A DNA stretch of 64,000 nucleotides, taken from assembly GCA_021732005.1 (NCBI GenBank), contig JAKFVT010000056.1, positions 78,402-142,401 on the forward strand, written 5' to 3'. The stretch is from Mycobacterium sp. (lineage in GTDB: Bacteria > Actinomycetota > Actinomycetes > Mycobacteriales > Mycobacteriaceae). The position numbers and the translations under genes were made by a program. This document shows positions 49,138 to 58,015 of the stretch, piece after piece. Under the pieces are notes generated by a model that worked only from the letters and a program-made list of their open reading frames with translations, was not told the DNA's origin and did not search any database. Position 1 is the first letter of the stretch, and every line of letters begins with the position of its first letter.

Positions 49138-51380
49138 AAGGTGCTGGTGGGCCGGACGTCGTTGGCCATGTCGACCAGCGCGTAGCGGTGCGCCTGACTG
49201 GTCGCCACCCGCGCCAGGCTGCGCAGTGAGGCCTCCACGCCAAGGCGCAGACCGTGCTCGGTGAACGGGAAACCGAGAATGTGGTTGGTGCTGGCGGTGT
49301 TCCCGCTCATCCAGTCCATCGCCGTGCCCAACACCAGCGCGCGGATCTGCAGCACGCGCGGTTCGGAGTCGGGTAGCGCCTCCACCCGGTGCGCGGCATC
49401 GCGGATCTGCTCCTCGGACAGCTCGTGTGCTGACCGTCCGGACAGCAACGTCACCGCGCTGGTCAACCGGGCTGTCGTGAAATGCCTTGATGCAGCCGGG
49501 ACTTCGTCGAGTGTTCGGACCGCGGCTTCGCGATCGCCCTCCACCGAAAGCGCCCGGGCCAGACCGAATGCGGCCGAGATGGAGTTGTTGTCGGTGTGCC
49601 AGACGGTGCGGTAGAACGGCAGCTCGTCGGAGGTAGCGGCCAGCTCGGCCGTTGCCGCCAGGGCCAGCTTCGGCGCCAGCTCGCCCGGGAAGATGTCCAG
49701 AACCTCGGTGAAATGCTTTGTCGCCGAATCGTAGTCGCCGGTGAGTACCTCGGAGACCGCCTTGAACCAGATCAGGCGCCAGCGCCAGCCCACCCGCTCG
49801 GCCAGGTCGTCGAGCTTGCGGTTGGCCTTGGCGACGTCGCCGAGGTCGAGCAGCGCCCGCACCTCCATCAGTGGCAATTCGATCGACTCCGTGAGGTCGA
49901 CGCCTTCGGAGTCGAGCCCTCCGTGCCGGGCCGCGCGAAGTGAGTCCAGCGTCTGAACCGGCTGCGACAGCACCGTCGCCGACAGCACCGTCGCGGCGAT
50001 GTCGGTGGGATCCACCAGGGGAACCGGCAGCGCGGTGACGATCTCGGCGGCGGTCAGCTTCTCGGCGTGAGCCAGCCCGTCGAGGTACACATCGGTGTGC
50101 GCCACCAGCAGTTCCACCCCGAACGCCGCCCGGGTTCGGGTGAAGACGTTCGACAAGCCGGGCCGCGGCACACCGGTGTCCTCGGCGACCACCTCACGCA
50201 GAACACCCAGCAGCTGCGACGACATCTCCTCGGCGCTGGCGAACCGGCGGCGCGGATCCGGGTCGATCGCGCGGCGCAGCAGCCGCGCGAACGAGTCGTA
50301 CTTCTTGAGAACCGGGTCGTCTTCGGGCAGCCCATCGACGTAGCGGCCCTTGCGGGTTCGCAGGTTCAGCGTCAATGCCGCCAGGGTGCGGCCCACCGTG
50401 TAGATGTCGCTGGCGACGGTCGGTCCGGTCCGGACGATCTCGGGCGCCTGATAGCCGGGCGTGCCGTAGAGGTAACCGAACGAGTTGATCCGCGACACCG
50501 CGCCGAGGTCGATCAGCTTGAGCTGCTCCTCGGTCACCATCACGTTCTCCGGCTTGAGGTCGTTGTAGCACAAGCCGATCGAATGCAGATAGCCCAGCGC
50601 GGGCAGGATCTCCAGCACGTAGGCGATGGCCTCGGACACCGGAAGCTTCTCGCCCTTGGGCAGTTTCAGCGACTTTCCGCCGACGTACTCCATCACGATG
50701 TAGCCGACCGGCTCGCCGTGGGAGTCGGGGTGCTCGACGAAGTTGAAGATCTTGACGATCGACGGGTGAACCACCTCGGCCAGGAATTGGCGCTCGGCCA
50801 TCGCGATGGCCTGTGCCTCGGCGTCCCCGGAATGCACGAGGCCCTTGAGCACCACCGGCCGTTCGTTCACGTTGTGGTCGACAGCCAGGTACACCCAGCC
50901 CAGGCCACCGTGCGCCACGCATCCCTTGATCTCATACTGGTCGGCGACCATGTCACCGGGAACCAGCTGCGGCACAAATGAATACGGGCTATTGCAGTGC
51001 GGGCACCACCCCTCCGACGGTGCCTCACCATCCTCGGTGGAGCGACCCACCGGGCGTCCGCAGTTCCAACAGAACCGCTTCGCCTCGGCGACAACGGGAT
51101 TGACCATCAACGCCTTGAGCGGATCGATCTCGGGGTACCGGGGAATCTCCACCAGGCCGCCGCCGAGTCGCCGGGTCGGCGACAGCTTGCGGGCCACGGT
51201 TTGCATGGCCTCGGGTTCGGTGCCCACACTGCCGATCGAGTCGTCGTCGTCCTCGAATTGCGGCCGGTAGATCGCCTGGGTGGCCATCGGCCGGATTGTC
51301 GACGCCGAGTCCATGGCGAAGTCGTCGAACGACGCGGGCTGGGTTCCGACGTCGACGTCTGGCTGATCGGAGGCGGCCAT
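49134..51380 (-). CDS. pknG: serine/threonine protein kinase PknG
   Basis: A 748-residue soluble kinase, nearly the M. tuberculosis length (750). Order of domains: disordered N-terminus with Thr phosphosites (about 1-75), rubredoxin-like module with two CxxC pairs (CWNCG and CPHCN, about 105-140), kinase domain (about 150-400; GCVAHGGLGWVYLA, VVLKG, YNDLKPENV, IDLGAV replacing HRD and DFG), then TPR helices to the end. It phosphorylates GarA to tune glutamate/2-oxoglutarate metabolism. It follows glnH with a one-base overlap (TGATG) on the same strand, with glnX upstream, the known amino-acid sensing operon. Confidence 0.97.
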   Translation of the reverse strand: MAASDQPDVDVGTQPASFDDFAMDSASTIRPMATQAIYRPQFEDDDDSIGSVGTEPEAMQTVARKLSPTRRLGGGLVEIPRYPEIDPLKALMVNPVVAEAKRFCWNCGRPVGRSTEDGEAPSEGWCPHCNSPYSFVPQLVPGDMVADQYEIKGCVAHGGLGWVYLAVDHNVNERPVVLKGLVHSGDAEAQAIAMAERQFLAEVVHPSIVKIFNFVEHPDSHGEPVGYIVMEYVGGKSLKLPKGEKLPVSEAIAYVLEILPALGYLHSIGLCYNDLKPENVMVTEEQLKLIDLGAVSRINSFGYLYGTPGYQAPEIVRTGPTVASDIYTVGRTLAALTLNLRTRKGRYVDGLPEDDPVLKKYDSFARLLRRAIDPDPRRRFASAEEMSSQLLGVLREVVAEDTGVPRPGLSNVFTRTRAAFGVELLVAHTDVYLDGLAHAEKLTAAEIVTALPVPLVDPTDIAATVLSATVLSQPVQTLDSLRAARHGGLDSEGVDLTESIELPLMEVRALLDLGDVAKANRKLDDLAERVGWRWRLIWFKAVSEVLTGDYDSATKHFTEVLDIFPGELAPKLALAATAELAATSDELPFYRTVWHTDNNSISAAFGLARALSVEGDREAAVRTLDEVPAASRHFTTARLTSAVTLLSGRSAHELSEEQIRDAAHRVEALPDSEPRVLQIRALVLGTAMDWMSGNTASTNHILGFPFTEHGLRLGVEASLRSLARVATSQAHRYALVDMANDVRPTSTF

Positions 51381-52348
51381 CAGTCCAGGTACCTCGGCGT
51401 CGGGGGAGCGGGCGCAGGCCCCAGTACCGTCAACCACTTGCGGTACAACGTGTTCCACGTGCCGTCCCGGCGGATGCGTTCCAAGGTCCCGTTGACGAAT
51501 CGCACCAGCCCGGTGTTGGCCAGATTGATGCCGATGCCGTACGGCTCCTGAGCCATGTTCGGTCCGATGATGTGCAGGTACGGATCCTGGGCCACCAGGC
51601 CCGCCAGAATGGAGTCGTCGGTGCTGACCGCGTCGACCTCGCGTTGCTGCAACGCGACCAGGCAGTCCGCCCAGCTCACCACCGTCACGATGATCGGCGG
51701 CGGTGCGATCTGACGCACCCGGTCCAGCGACGTGGTCCCGCTGGCGACGCACACCCGACGCCCGGACAGGTCGGAGGCCTGCGAGATGGCCGACTCCCGC
51801 GGGGCCAGAATACGTTGGTAGGCCATGAAATACGCGGTCGAGAAGTTGACCTGCTTACGACGCTCGCAGGTGATCGTCATGGTCTTGACGACGATGTCGA
51901 CGGTGTTGTTCTGCAGCGCCGTGATCCGGTCGGCCGACGACAGGATGCGGTACTCGACGGCCGACGGCGTCCCGAAGATATCGCGGGCCACCTCCCCGGC
52001 GATGTCGACGTCGAATCCGGTGATCTCCCCGGTGATCGGATCCCGGAAGGAGAACAGGTTGCTGCCGACGTCGAGCCCGACGATCAGCCGGCCCCGGCCA
52101 CGAATCCCGGCGACCGCCGCGTCGGCCTCTGCCTTGGTGGGGAAGGGCCGCAGGCTGGCGGTGCGGTCGCAGGCATTCTCCGACGGATCGGGACGCTGCG
52201 GCGGTTCCGGCGCGAGCTCCTGCATCCCGGCCGGCGTCGGCGGGGCCAGGGTCGGCACCGGGGGAGCCCCGATGAACTCCGTTTTGCCGCAGCCGCTGAG
52301 CACGGTCGCCGCGGCGACCGCGATGCAGAGCAGCCGGCGGATCCTCAT
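51380..52348 (-). CDS. glnH: GlnH solute-binding lipoprotein
   Basis: A 322-residue type 2 periplasmic binding protein. The signal peptide MRIRRLLCIAVAAATVLSGC ends in a lipobox Cys at residue 20. Then comes a linker rich in Pro and the two-lobed ligand domain starting near GRLIVGLDVGSNLFSFRDP and continuing GFDVDIAGEVARDIFG. It senses Asp/Glu and signals through GlnX to PknG, per the M. tuberculosis work on this triad. ATG 52348 is preferred because it gives a normal lipoprotein signal; ATG 52381 and 52414 are in frame within a tandem duplication and would add 11 or 22 residues (MSARAKNRRPV repeated). Confidence 0.93.
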   Translation of the reverse strand: MRIRRLLCIAVAAATVLSGCGKTEFIGAPPVPTLAPPTPAGMQELAPEPPQRPDPSENACDRTASLRPFPTKAEADAAVAGIRGRGRLIVGLDVGSNLFSFRDPITGEITGFDVDIAGEVARDIFGTPSAVEYRILSSADRITALQNNTVDIVVKTMTITCERRKQVNFSTAYFMAYQRILAPRESAISQASDLSGRRVCVASGTTSLDRVRQIAPPPIIVTVVSWADCLVALQQREVDAVSTDDSILAGLVAQDPYLHIIGPNMAQEPYGIGINLANTGLVRFVNGTLERIRRDGTWNTLYRKWLTVLGPAPAPPTPRYLD

Positions 52349-52421
52349 CACCGGTCGTCTGTTCTTCGCGCGGGCGCTCATCACCGGTCGTCTGTTCTTC
52401 GCGCGGGCGCTCATCACCGGT
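52344..52421 (-). repeat. 33-bp tandem duplication spanning the glnX stop / glnH start
   Basis: Two full 33-nt units (52353-52385 and 52386-52418 in reverse orientation) plus partial copies at each end. Each unit carries GGTGATGAG, so the stop-start junction is repeated and glnH has three in-frame ATG codons spaced 33 bases apart. The unit matches the element at 7373-7405 at 26 of 33 positions. Confidence 0.85.
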
Positions 52422-53748
52422 ACTCGCTGAGCCGCGGCCACAGGCCGAGTGCCACCGACAGCGCCGCTCCGACCGAGAGCACCACGCCCCCGACGGTGGT
52501 GCCCGACAGCACCCTGCGGGCGGACAGGATGTCGTTGCGCAGTTGGTTGCGGCTCTGCCGGATACCGCTGGACAGCGCCGCATCGAGCTTGTCGAACGCC
52601 GGTGTCGAGTCGTCCTCACCGGTGCCCAGCGCCACCTGGGTCGCAGCCTGGTAGTTGCCGACCGAGATGTAGGCGTTGATCCGCTCGTCGGCCTGCCGCC
52701 ATTTGGTCAGCAAGCCGTCGGCATCGGCCAAGTCGTCCTTGGCGATGGCGTCCTTGCGGGCGAGGTAATCGGTGAGCTGTGTGTGCATGGCTTCGACGCG
52801 TTGGTAGTAGGAACGCTTGCGGACGTCTTCGTCTCCCCGCCGGATCAGCGACAGCGTCTCGTCGGCGCGCGCCTGCTGGGCGGTGATCGCCAGGTTAGTC
52901 ACAGTTTTCAGCGACTCGGCCGCGGTGTTCTTCGCAGCCCGGCTGCCTGCGGTCGAGATGAGCAACGCCGAACCCACCCAGATGATCATCACGACGATCG
53001 CCAAGCCGCCCGCGATCAGGCCGACGTTCACCCGGCGTTTGGTGCGATCGGCCAGCCACCGATGACCGAACGCCCCGAATAACAGCGTCACGGCGACGAC
53101 CATGATCACCGGCGCCGGGACGCGGGTGGAGGCTGTGGTTTCGGCGTCGACCCGCGCCGAGGTCTGTTCGTACAGCCGCTGCGCGTCCGGCAGGATCTGC
53201 TGCTGCATCAGGGCCGAGGCCTCCGAGAGATACGACGAGCCGACCGGATTGCCCATCCGGTTGTTGGTGCGGGCGGTTTCGATCAGGCCGGTGTACACGG
53301 CCAGCTGCGCGTTGATCCGGCCCAGCAGCTGCACCAGGGGCTCGTCGGTGAGGCCGCTGGACGCGCGGGTCACCGCCACGGCCGCATCGGTGATCGCCTG
53401 CTCGTAGCGCTGCCGCACCGCGCGCGGCTCGGAGCCGGCGATGAACGCGGTCGCCGCGGCGGCGTCGGCCACCGACAGCGTGGTGTAGAGCTGGCCGGCG
53501 GCGAAGGACAGCGGCTCGGTGTGGTTGAGGACAGTGGTCAGCTGGGTTTGCCGGTCGGTGATCGTCGTCGAGGTGGCGAACGCGCTCAGGATGCCGAGCG
53601 TGGCGAGGATGACGCCGAGGGTCAGGATGCGTCCGGGCGTGGTGCGGACGAACCACCACCGGGGGTGAGCGGGCGGCGCCGTCGACCGCTGGCCCAACGG
53701 CTCGGTCGACGGGTGCGCCAACTCAACGGTCACGTTCGCGGACCTCAT
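52414..53748 (-). CDS. glnX: GlnX-type membrane sensor (Rv0412c-like)
   Basis: A 444-residue membrane protein with four transmembrane helices: about residues 38-60, 215-235, 245-268 and 410-432. The two extracytoplasmic segments between them are long helical regions (RQTQLTTVLNHTEPLSFAAGQLY and NTAAESLKTVTNLAITAQQARADETLSLIRRGDEDVRKRSYYQRVEAMHTQLTDYLAR) matching four-helix-bundle sensory domains. It relays the ligand state of GlnH to PknG. ATG 53748 start; the stop lies inside the tandem repeat. It heads the glnX-glnH-pknG operon and is divergent from mutT3. Confidence 0.88.
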   Translation of the reverse strand: MRSANVTVELAHPSTEPLGQRSTAPPAHPRWWFVRTTPGRILTLGVILATLGILSAFATSTTITDRQTQLTTVLNHTEPLSFAAGQLYTTLSVADAAAATAFIAGSEPRAVRQRYEQAITDAAVAVTRASSGLTDEPLVQLLGRINAQLAVYTGLIETARTNNRMGNPVGSSYLSEASALMQQQILPDAQRLYEQTSARVDAETTASTRVPAPVIMVVAVTLLFGAFGHRWLADRTKRRVNVGLIAGGLAIVVMIIWVGSALLISTAGSRAAKNTAAESLKTVTNLAITAQQARADETLSLIRRGDEDVRKRSYYQRVEAMHTQLTDYLARKDAIAKDDLADADGLLTKWRQADERINAYISVGNYQAATQVALGTGEDDSTPAFDKLDAALSSGIRQSRNQLRNDILSARRVLSGTTVGGVVLSVGAALSVALGLWPRLSEYR

Positions 53749-53824
53749 TCCGTGTTGTCCGGATCCACTGCTGCCCTTTGCCGGGAGGCCCGGCGCGCTT
53801 TCTGAGACAATCCTAAGAGGTGCT

Positions 53825-54466
53825 GTGACGGATGGGGCGGGATCGACCGACCTAAGTCCGGCGTGGCGTGCTTATCCTGAACGCGTGCGCGGGGATGGCG
53901 ACGGTTGGGTGGTGTCGGATACCGGCACGCCCTATTGGGGACGGCATGGCGCCGCGGGGTTGTTGCTGCGGGCGCCTCGCGCCGACGGTACCCCCGCGGT
54001 GCTGCTTCAGCATCGGGCCCCGTGGAGTCACCAGGGCGGCACCTGGGCCCTGCCCGGCGGCGCCCGCGACAGCCACGAGACCCCCGAGCAGGCCGCGGTG
54101 CGCGAGGCCCACGAGGAAGCCGGACTGCTCGCCGAACACGTCCAGGTCCGCGCGACCGTGGTGACCGCGGAGGTCATCGGCACCGGCGGCGCGCAGTGGA
54201 GCTACACCACCGTCGTCGCCGACGCCCCCGAACTTCTGAGCACGGTCGCGAACCGGGAAAGCTCCGAATTGCGCTGGGTGGCCGAGGACGAGGTGATCGA
54301 GCTGCCGCTGCACCCCGGGTTCGCCGCCAGCTGGGAACGCCTACGCATCACCACGATGCTGACCGCCCACGAGCACGAGGAATGCCTGCTGCCGGTGCCG
54401 CACACCGTGGAGATCCGGACCGGGGTGTTCGCCTGGTGCACCTCGGCGGCCGCCGAAGTCAGCTAG
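53825..54466 (+). CDS. mutT3: Nudix hydrolase
   Basis: A 213-residue Nudix protein. The box GGARDSHETPEQAAVREAHEEAGL matches GX5EX7REUXEEXGU. The remaining half gives the beta sheet with strands around VQVRATVVTAEVIGTGGAQWSYTTVVADAPELL. Position between glnX and thiE matches M. tuberculosis mutT3 (Rv0413), whose product sanitises oxidised nucleotides. GTG 53825 start. Substrate is inferred from synteny. Confidence 0.9.
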   Translation: MTDGAGSTDLSPAWRAYPERVRGDGDGWVVSDTGTPYWGRHGAAGLLLRAPRADGTPAVLLQHRAPWSHQGGTWALPGGARDSHETPEQAAVREAHEEAGLLAEHVQVRATVVTAEVIGTGGAQWSYTTVVADAPELLSTVANRESSELRWVAEDEVIELPLHPGFAASWERLRITTMLTAHEHEECLLPVPHTVEIRTGVFAWCTSAAAEVS

Positions 54467-55122
54467 CCGAGCGCGGCACACAGCCTCTGTGCGGCGGCCT
54501 TCGGGTCATCGGCTCCGGTGATCGCCCGTACCACCACGATTCGGTCGGCCCCGGCCGCGAGCACCTCGGGCAGGCGGTCCTCGTCGATCCCACCGATCGC
54601 GAACCACGGCTTGGCCGCCCCCATGGCCGCGACGTCGCGCACCAGATCCAGGCCGGGTGCGGACCGGCCCGGTTTCGTCGGCGTTGGCCAGCACGGGCCC
54701 ACGCAGAAATAGTCGACATCCTCGGTGAGCGCGCGAGCGGCCTCACCGCTCTGATGGGTGGAGCGCCCGATCAGGGCCTGCGGGGCGACGTCGCGGGCCA
54801 CGGCCAGCGGCAGGTCGTCCTGACCCAGGTGCAGGATGTCGGCGCGCGCCGCGCGGGCGATGTCGGCGCGATCGTTGACCGCCACCAGCGCGCCGTGCCG
54901 GTGCGCGGCCTCGGTCAGGATTTCCAGTGCTGCCAGCTCGTCGCGGGCCTCCAGCGGCCCGAATTGTTGCTCGCCGGGTGAACCCTTGTCGCGAAGCTGG
55001 ATGATGTCGACGCCACCGGCCAGCGCCGCGTCGGCGAACTCGGCCAGGTCACCGCGTTCGCGGCGGGCATCGGTGCACAGGTAGAGCCGTGCGGTCGCCA
55101 GCCTGGAGTGAGGTTCGTGCAC
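54463..55122 (-). CDS. thiE: thiamine-phosphate synthase
   Basis: A 219-residue TIM-barrel enzyme joining HMP-diphosphate and thiazole phosphate to form thiamine monophosphate. Conserved segments are IIQLRDK, VNDRADIA, LHLGQDD, GRSTHQ and FCVGPCWPTPTKPG, then WFAIGGID and ADRIVVVRAI. GTG 55122 fits the family's N-terminus. It converges on mutT3 with four bases of overlap and is divergent from thiO with the TPP riboswitch in between on the other strand. The N-terminus has no signal peptide. Confidence 0.95.
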   Translation of the reverse strand: MHEPHSRLATARLYLCTDARRERGDLAEFADAALAGGVDIIQLRDKGSPGEQQFGPLEARDELAALEILTEAAHRHGALVAVNDRADIARAARADILHLGQDDLPLAVARDVAPQALIGRSTHQSGEAARALTEDVDYFCVGPCWPTPTKPGRSAPGLDLVRDVAAMGAAKPWFAIGGIDEDRLPEVLAAGADRIVVVRAITGADDPKAAAQRLCAALG

Positions 55123-55151
55123 ACCGCGACGGTAGCGGCTAGCGTGGAGGA

Positions 55152-55243
55152 TCGGCACGGGAGCCCCGGGGCGGGGCTGAGAGTGGAGCGCAACGCTCCA
55201 GACCGTCACCACCTGATCCGGGTCATGCCGGCGAAGGAAGCGA
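55152..55243 (+). promoter_or_regulatory. TPP (THI-box) riboswitch upstream of thiO
   Basis: The conserved elements of the class are in order: a GGG/CCC P1-P2 region, CTGAGA (55177-55182), a variable hairpin (GTGGAGCG...CGCTCCA pairing at 55183-55199), and the ACCTGATCCGGGTCATGCC block (55210-55229) followed by GGCGAAGGAAG. It lies directly before the thiO ATG (55251), so it likely controls translation initiation of thiO-thiS-thiG when thiamine pyrophosphate binds. Confidence 0.92.
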
Positions 55244-55250
55244 AAGGGAT

Positions 55251-56294
55251 ATGTCGAAGGATTCTCTGGCCGTCATCGGGGGCGGCGTCATCGGACTCGC
55301 GGTGGCACGGCGCGCCCTGCTCGACGGGCTCTCGGTGCGGGTGCACCGGTTCGGCGGGCAGGAGCGAAGCGACCCGGGAATTGACCGTGCCCTCTTGGGG
55401 GCGTCCTGGGTGGCCGGTGGCATGCTGACCCCGCACAGCGAAGGCTGGCCGGGCGAGGAGCAACTGCTGGCGCTGGGGTTGGAGTCGCTGCGCCTGTGGC
55501 ATGACGGCTTCCTCGACGGTCTGCCCGTCGATGTCGTCACCGCTCGCGAGTCGCTGGTGGTCGGAGTGGACCGGGCCGATGCGGCCGATCTGCGGACCGT
55601 CGCGGACTGGCTGTCGGCCCAGGGCCATCCGGTCACCGTGACGACCACCGCGCGCGACACCGAACCGCTTCTGGCCCAAGGTATTCGGCACGGCTTCCTC
55701 GCCGCCGACGAGCTGGCGGTGGACAACCGCAAACTGGTGGCCGCCCTGGAGGACCACTGTGAGCGGCTCGGGGTGCAGTGGGCGGCACCGGTGGACCGCC
55801 TCGACGACGCGCGCGACGGTGTCGACACCGTGGTCATCGCCAACGGTATCGACGCGCCCGCACTGTGGCCGGGCCTGCAGGTGCGGCCGGTGAAGGGCGA
55901 GGTGCTGCGGCTGCGCTGGCGGCGCGGCTGTATGCCGGTGCTGCAGCGGGTGGTTCGGGCCCGGGTGCACGGCCGTTCGGTCTACCTGGTGCCGCGCGCC
56001 GACGGGGTGGTGGTCGGTGCGACCCAGTACGAACACGGCCGCGACACCGCGCCGTCGGTGGCGGGAGTGCGCGAGCTGCTCGACGACGCCTGCGAGGTGA
56101 TGCCGGCCCTCGGTGAGTACGAGCTGGCCGAGTGTGCGGCGGGTTTGCGGCCGATGACCCCGGACAACATGCCGATCGTCGGCCGGCTCGACGAGCGCAC
56201 CCTGGTGGCCACCGGACACGGCCGGTCCGGATTTCTGCTGGCGCCCTGGACCGCGCAGCGCATCGCCGCAGAGTTGATGGGAGCACGCGCGTGA
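55251..56294 (+). CDS. thiO: glycine oxidase ThiO
   Basis: A 347-residue FAD-dependent D-amino-acid-oxidase-fold protein that makes the iminoglycine used in thiazole assembly. The N-terminal GGGVIGLAVA is the FAD Rossmann motif. AGGMLTPHSE, WPGLQVRPVKGEVLRLRW and the C-terminal GHGRSGFLLAPWT are typical of ThiO. It begins just after the riboswitch and its stop overlaps the GTG of thiS, so it is the first gene of thiO-thiS-thiG. Confidence 0.95.
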   Translation: MSKDSLAVIGGGVIGLAVARRALLDGLSVRVHRFGGQERSDPGIDRALLGASWVAGGMLTPHSEGWPGEEQLLALGLESLRLWHDGFLDGLPVDVVTARESLVVGVDRADAADLRTVADWLSAQGHPVTVTTTARDTEPLLAQGIRHGFLAADELAVDNRKLVAALEDHCERLGVQWAAPVDRLDDARDGVDTVVIANGIDAPALWPGLQVRPVKGEVLRLRWRRGCMPVLQRVVRARVHGRSVYLVPRADGVVVGATQYEHGRDTAPSVAGVRELLDDACEVMPALGEYELAECAAGLRPMTPDNMPIVGRLDERTLVATGHGRSGFLLAPWTAQRIAAELMGARA

Positions 56295-56488
56295 AGCTGA
56301 TGGTCAACGACGAGGAGCTGGAAGTCGACGACGGCACCACGATATCGGGGCTGCTGGACACGCTCGGCTTTCCCGACCGCGGCATCGCGGTCGCCGTGAA
56401 CTGGTCGGTTCTACCTCGTTCACAATGGGATTCGGTGGTGCCCGACGGGGCCCGTGTCGAGGTGGTGACGGCGGTGCAAGGTGGTTGA
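56291..56488 (+). CDS. thiS: sulfur carrier protein ThiS
   Basis: A 65-residue ubiquitin-like sulfur carrier ending in Gly-Gly, the thiocarboxylate-forming C-terminus. It donates sulfur to the thiazole ring made by ThiG. GTG 56291 overlaps the thiO stop; the neighbouring ATG 56300 is possible. The stop overlaps the thiG start by eight bases. The chain is short but its length, VNDEEL start and VEVVTAVQGG end are diagnostic. Confidence 0.95.
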   Translation: MKLMVNDEELEVDDGTTISGLLDTLGFPDRGIAVAVNWSVLPRSQWDSVVPDGARVEVVTAVQGG

Positions 56489-57251
56489 ACAACTCACGAT
56501 CGCGGGACGCATGTTCGGTTCGCGGCTGATCCTCGGCACCGGCGGTGCGCCGAACCTGACCGTGCTGGAAGAGGCACTGGTGGCGTCGGGCACCGAGCTG
56601 ACCACCGTCGCGATGCGCCGGGTGGACGCCGAGGGTGGCACCGGCGTGCTGGATCTGCTTGCCCGCCTGGAGATCACCCCACTGCCCAACACCGCGGGCT
56701 GTCGCGGTGCGGCCGAGGCGGTGCTGACCGCGCAGCTCGCGCGCGAGGCGCTGGGCACCAACTGGGTCAAGCTCGAGGTGATCGCCGACGAGCGCACACT
56801 GCTGCCAGACGCTGTCGAATTGGTCCGGGCGGCAGAACAATTGGTGGACGACGGGTTCGTGGTGTTGCCGTACACGAATGATGATCCGGTGCTGGCCCGC
56901 CGCCTCGAGGACACCGGGTGCGCGGCGGTGATGCCGCTGGGCTCGCCGATCGGAACCGGGCTGGGCATCTCCAATCCGCACAACATCGAGATGATCGTCG
57001 CCGCCGCCGGCGTGCCGGTCATCCTCGACGCCGGAATCGGCACCGCAAGCGATGCCGCACTTGCGATGGAATTGGGCTGTGATGCAGTCCTTTTGGCCAG
57101 TGCTGTGACGAGGGCCGCTGATCCGCCGGCGATGGCGGCCGCGATGTCGGCCGCCGTGACAGCGGGCCTGCTGGCCCGGCACGCCGGACGCATCCCGAAG
57201 CGGTTCTGGGCGCAGGCGTCGAGTCCTACGATTTCCTGGCAGGATGCGTGA
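56481..57251 (+). CDS. thiG: thiazole synthase ThiG
   Basis: A 256-residue TIM-barrel enzyme that condenses DXP, dehydroglycine and ThiS thiocarboxylate. The Schiff-base Lys is about residue 97 in NWVKLEVI. Conserved segments TVAMRRV, PNTAGCRGAAEAV, VLPYTNDDPVLARRL and PLGSPIGTGLGI are present. GTG 56481 lies within the end of thiS, giving translational coupling. It overlaps the following GDSL gene by four bases. Confidence 0.96.
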   Translation: MVEQLTIAGRMFGSRLILGTGGAPNLTVLEEALVASGTELTTVAMRRVDAEGGTGVLDLLARLEITPLPNTAGCRGAAEAVLTAQLAREALGTNWVKLEVIADERTLLPDAVELVRAAEQLVDDGFVVLPYTNDDPVLARRLEDTGCAAVMPLGSPIGTGLGISNPHNIEMIVAAAGVPVILDAGIGTASDAALAMELGCDAVLLASAVTRAADPPAMAAAMSAAVTAGLLARHAGRIPKRFWAQASSPTISWQDA

Positions 57252-58015
57252 GCCGCTATGTGGCACTGGGCAGTTCGATGGCGGCCGGTCCCGGGATCAG
57301 ACCGAGGGCTGCGGGTTCCCCGATCCCGGCTGGCAGGTCGGCCCGCAACTACCCAAACCTGACCGCCGAACGCCTGGGCCTGGACCTGGTTGACGTCACC
57401 TACTCCGGCGCCACCACCGCGCACGTGCTGCGTGATCAGCAGCGGGGCGCGCCGCCGCAGATCGATGCCCTCGACGGTACGGAGGAACTGGTCACCGTCA
57501 CGATCGGTGGTAACGACGTCGGCTACGTCCCATTGCTGTTCGCCGCGACGCTCCCACCGGTACTGCACAAGCTTCCGTTGCTCGGTGCGCGACTGCACGA
57601 ACTCCTGGACCCTGCCGGCCGGGGCGCCGCGCTGAACCAGGTGGGTGCGTCGCTGCGTGAAGTGGGCCGGGTGCTGCGGGAGCGATCACCGCAGGCGCGC
57701 ATCCTGTTCGTGGACTACCTGACCCTGCTGCCTCCCGCGGGAACGCCGGCGCCACCGCTGCCGGATGAGGTCGCCGACCTGGGTCGCCACGTCGCACAGC
57801 GACTGGCTGATCAGACTTTCGAAGCGGCGCTGGCCACCGGGTGCGAGGTGATCCATGCCGCGGAGATGAGCCGCGACCACCACCCGTGGTCGGCCGAACC
57901 GTGGACGGTCGGTGCCGGTTCCTTGCTGCCGTGGCGGCCGAAGCCGTGGCACCCCAATGCGGCCGGCATGCGCGCGGTCGCCGATCTGATCGTCGCGAGG
58001 GTGCGTCAACCGTAG
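57248..58015 (+). CDS. SGNH/GDSL-type hydrolase
   Basis: A 255-residue SGNH hydrolase without a signal peptide. The nucleophile block GSSMAAGPG (block I), IGGNDVGY (block III) and WHPNAAGM (block V, catalytic Asp/His) are visible. It should cleave an ester or lipid acyl group; substrate unknown. It overlaps thiG by four bases and so is transcribed with the thiamine operon, though no thiamine role is evident. Its end overlaps the convergent TIGR03943 gene by 10 bases. Confidence 0.88.
   Translation: MSRYVALGSSMAAGPGIRPRAAGSPIPAGRSARNYPNLTAERLGLDLVDVTYSGATTAHVLRDQQRGAPPQIDALDGTEELVTVTIGGNDVGYVPLLFAATLPPVLHKLPLLGARLHELLDPAGRGAALNQVGASLREVGRVLRERSPQARILFVDYLTLLPPAGTPAPPLPDEVADLGRHVAQRLADQTFEAALATGCEVIHAAEMSRDHHPWSAEPWTVGAGSLLPWRPKPWHPNAAGMRAVADLIVARVRQP

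Noticed and set aside
51381..51752. N-terminal extension of PknG
   Set aside because: This stretch overlaps glnH in another frame; PknG homologues begin at the ATG 51380 region.
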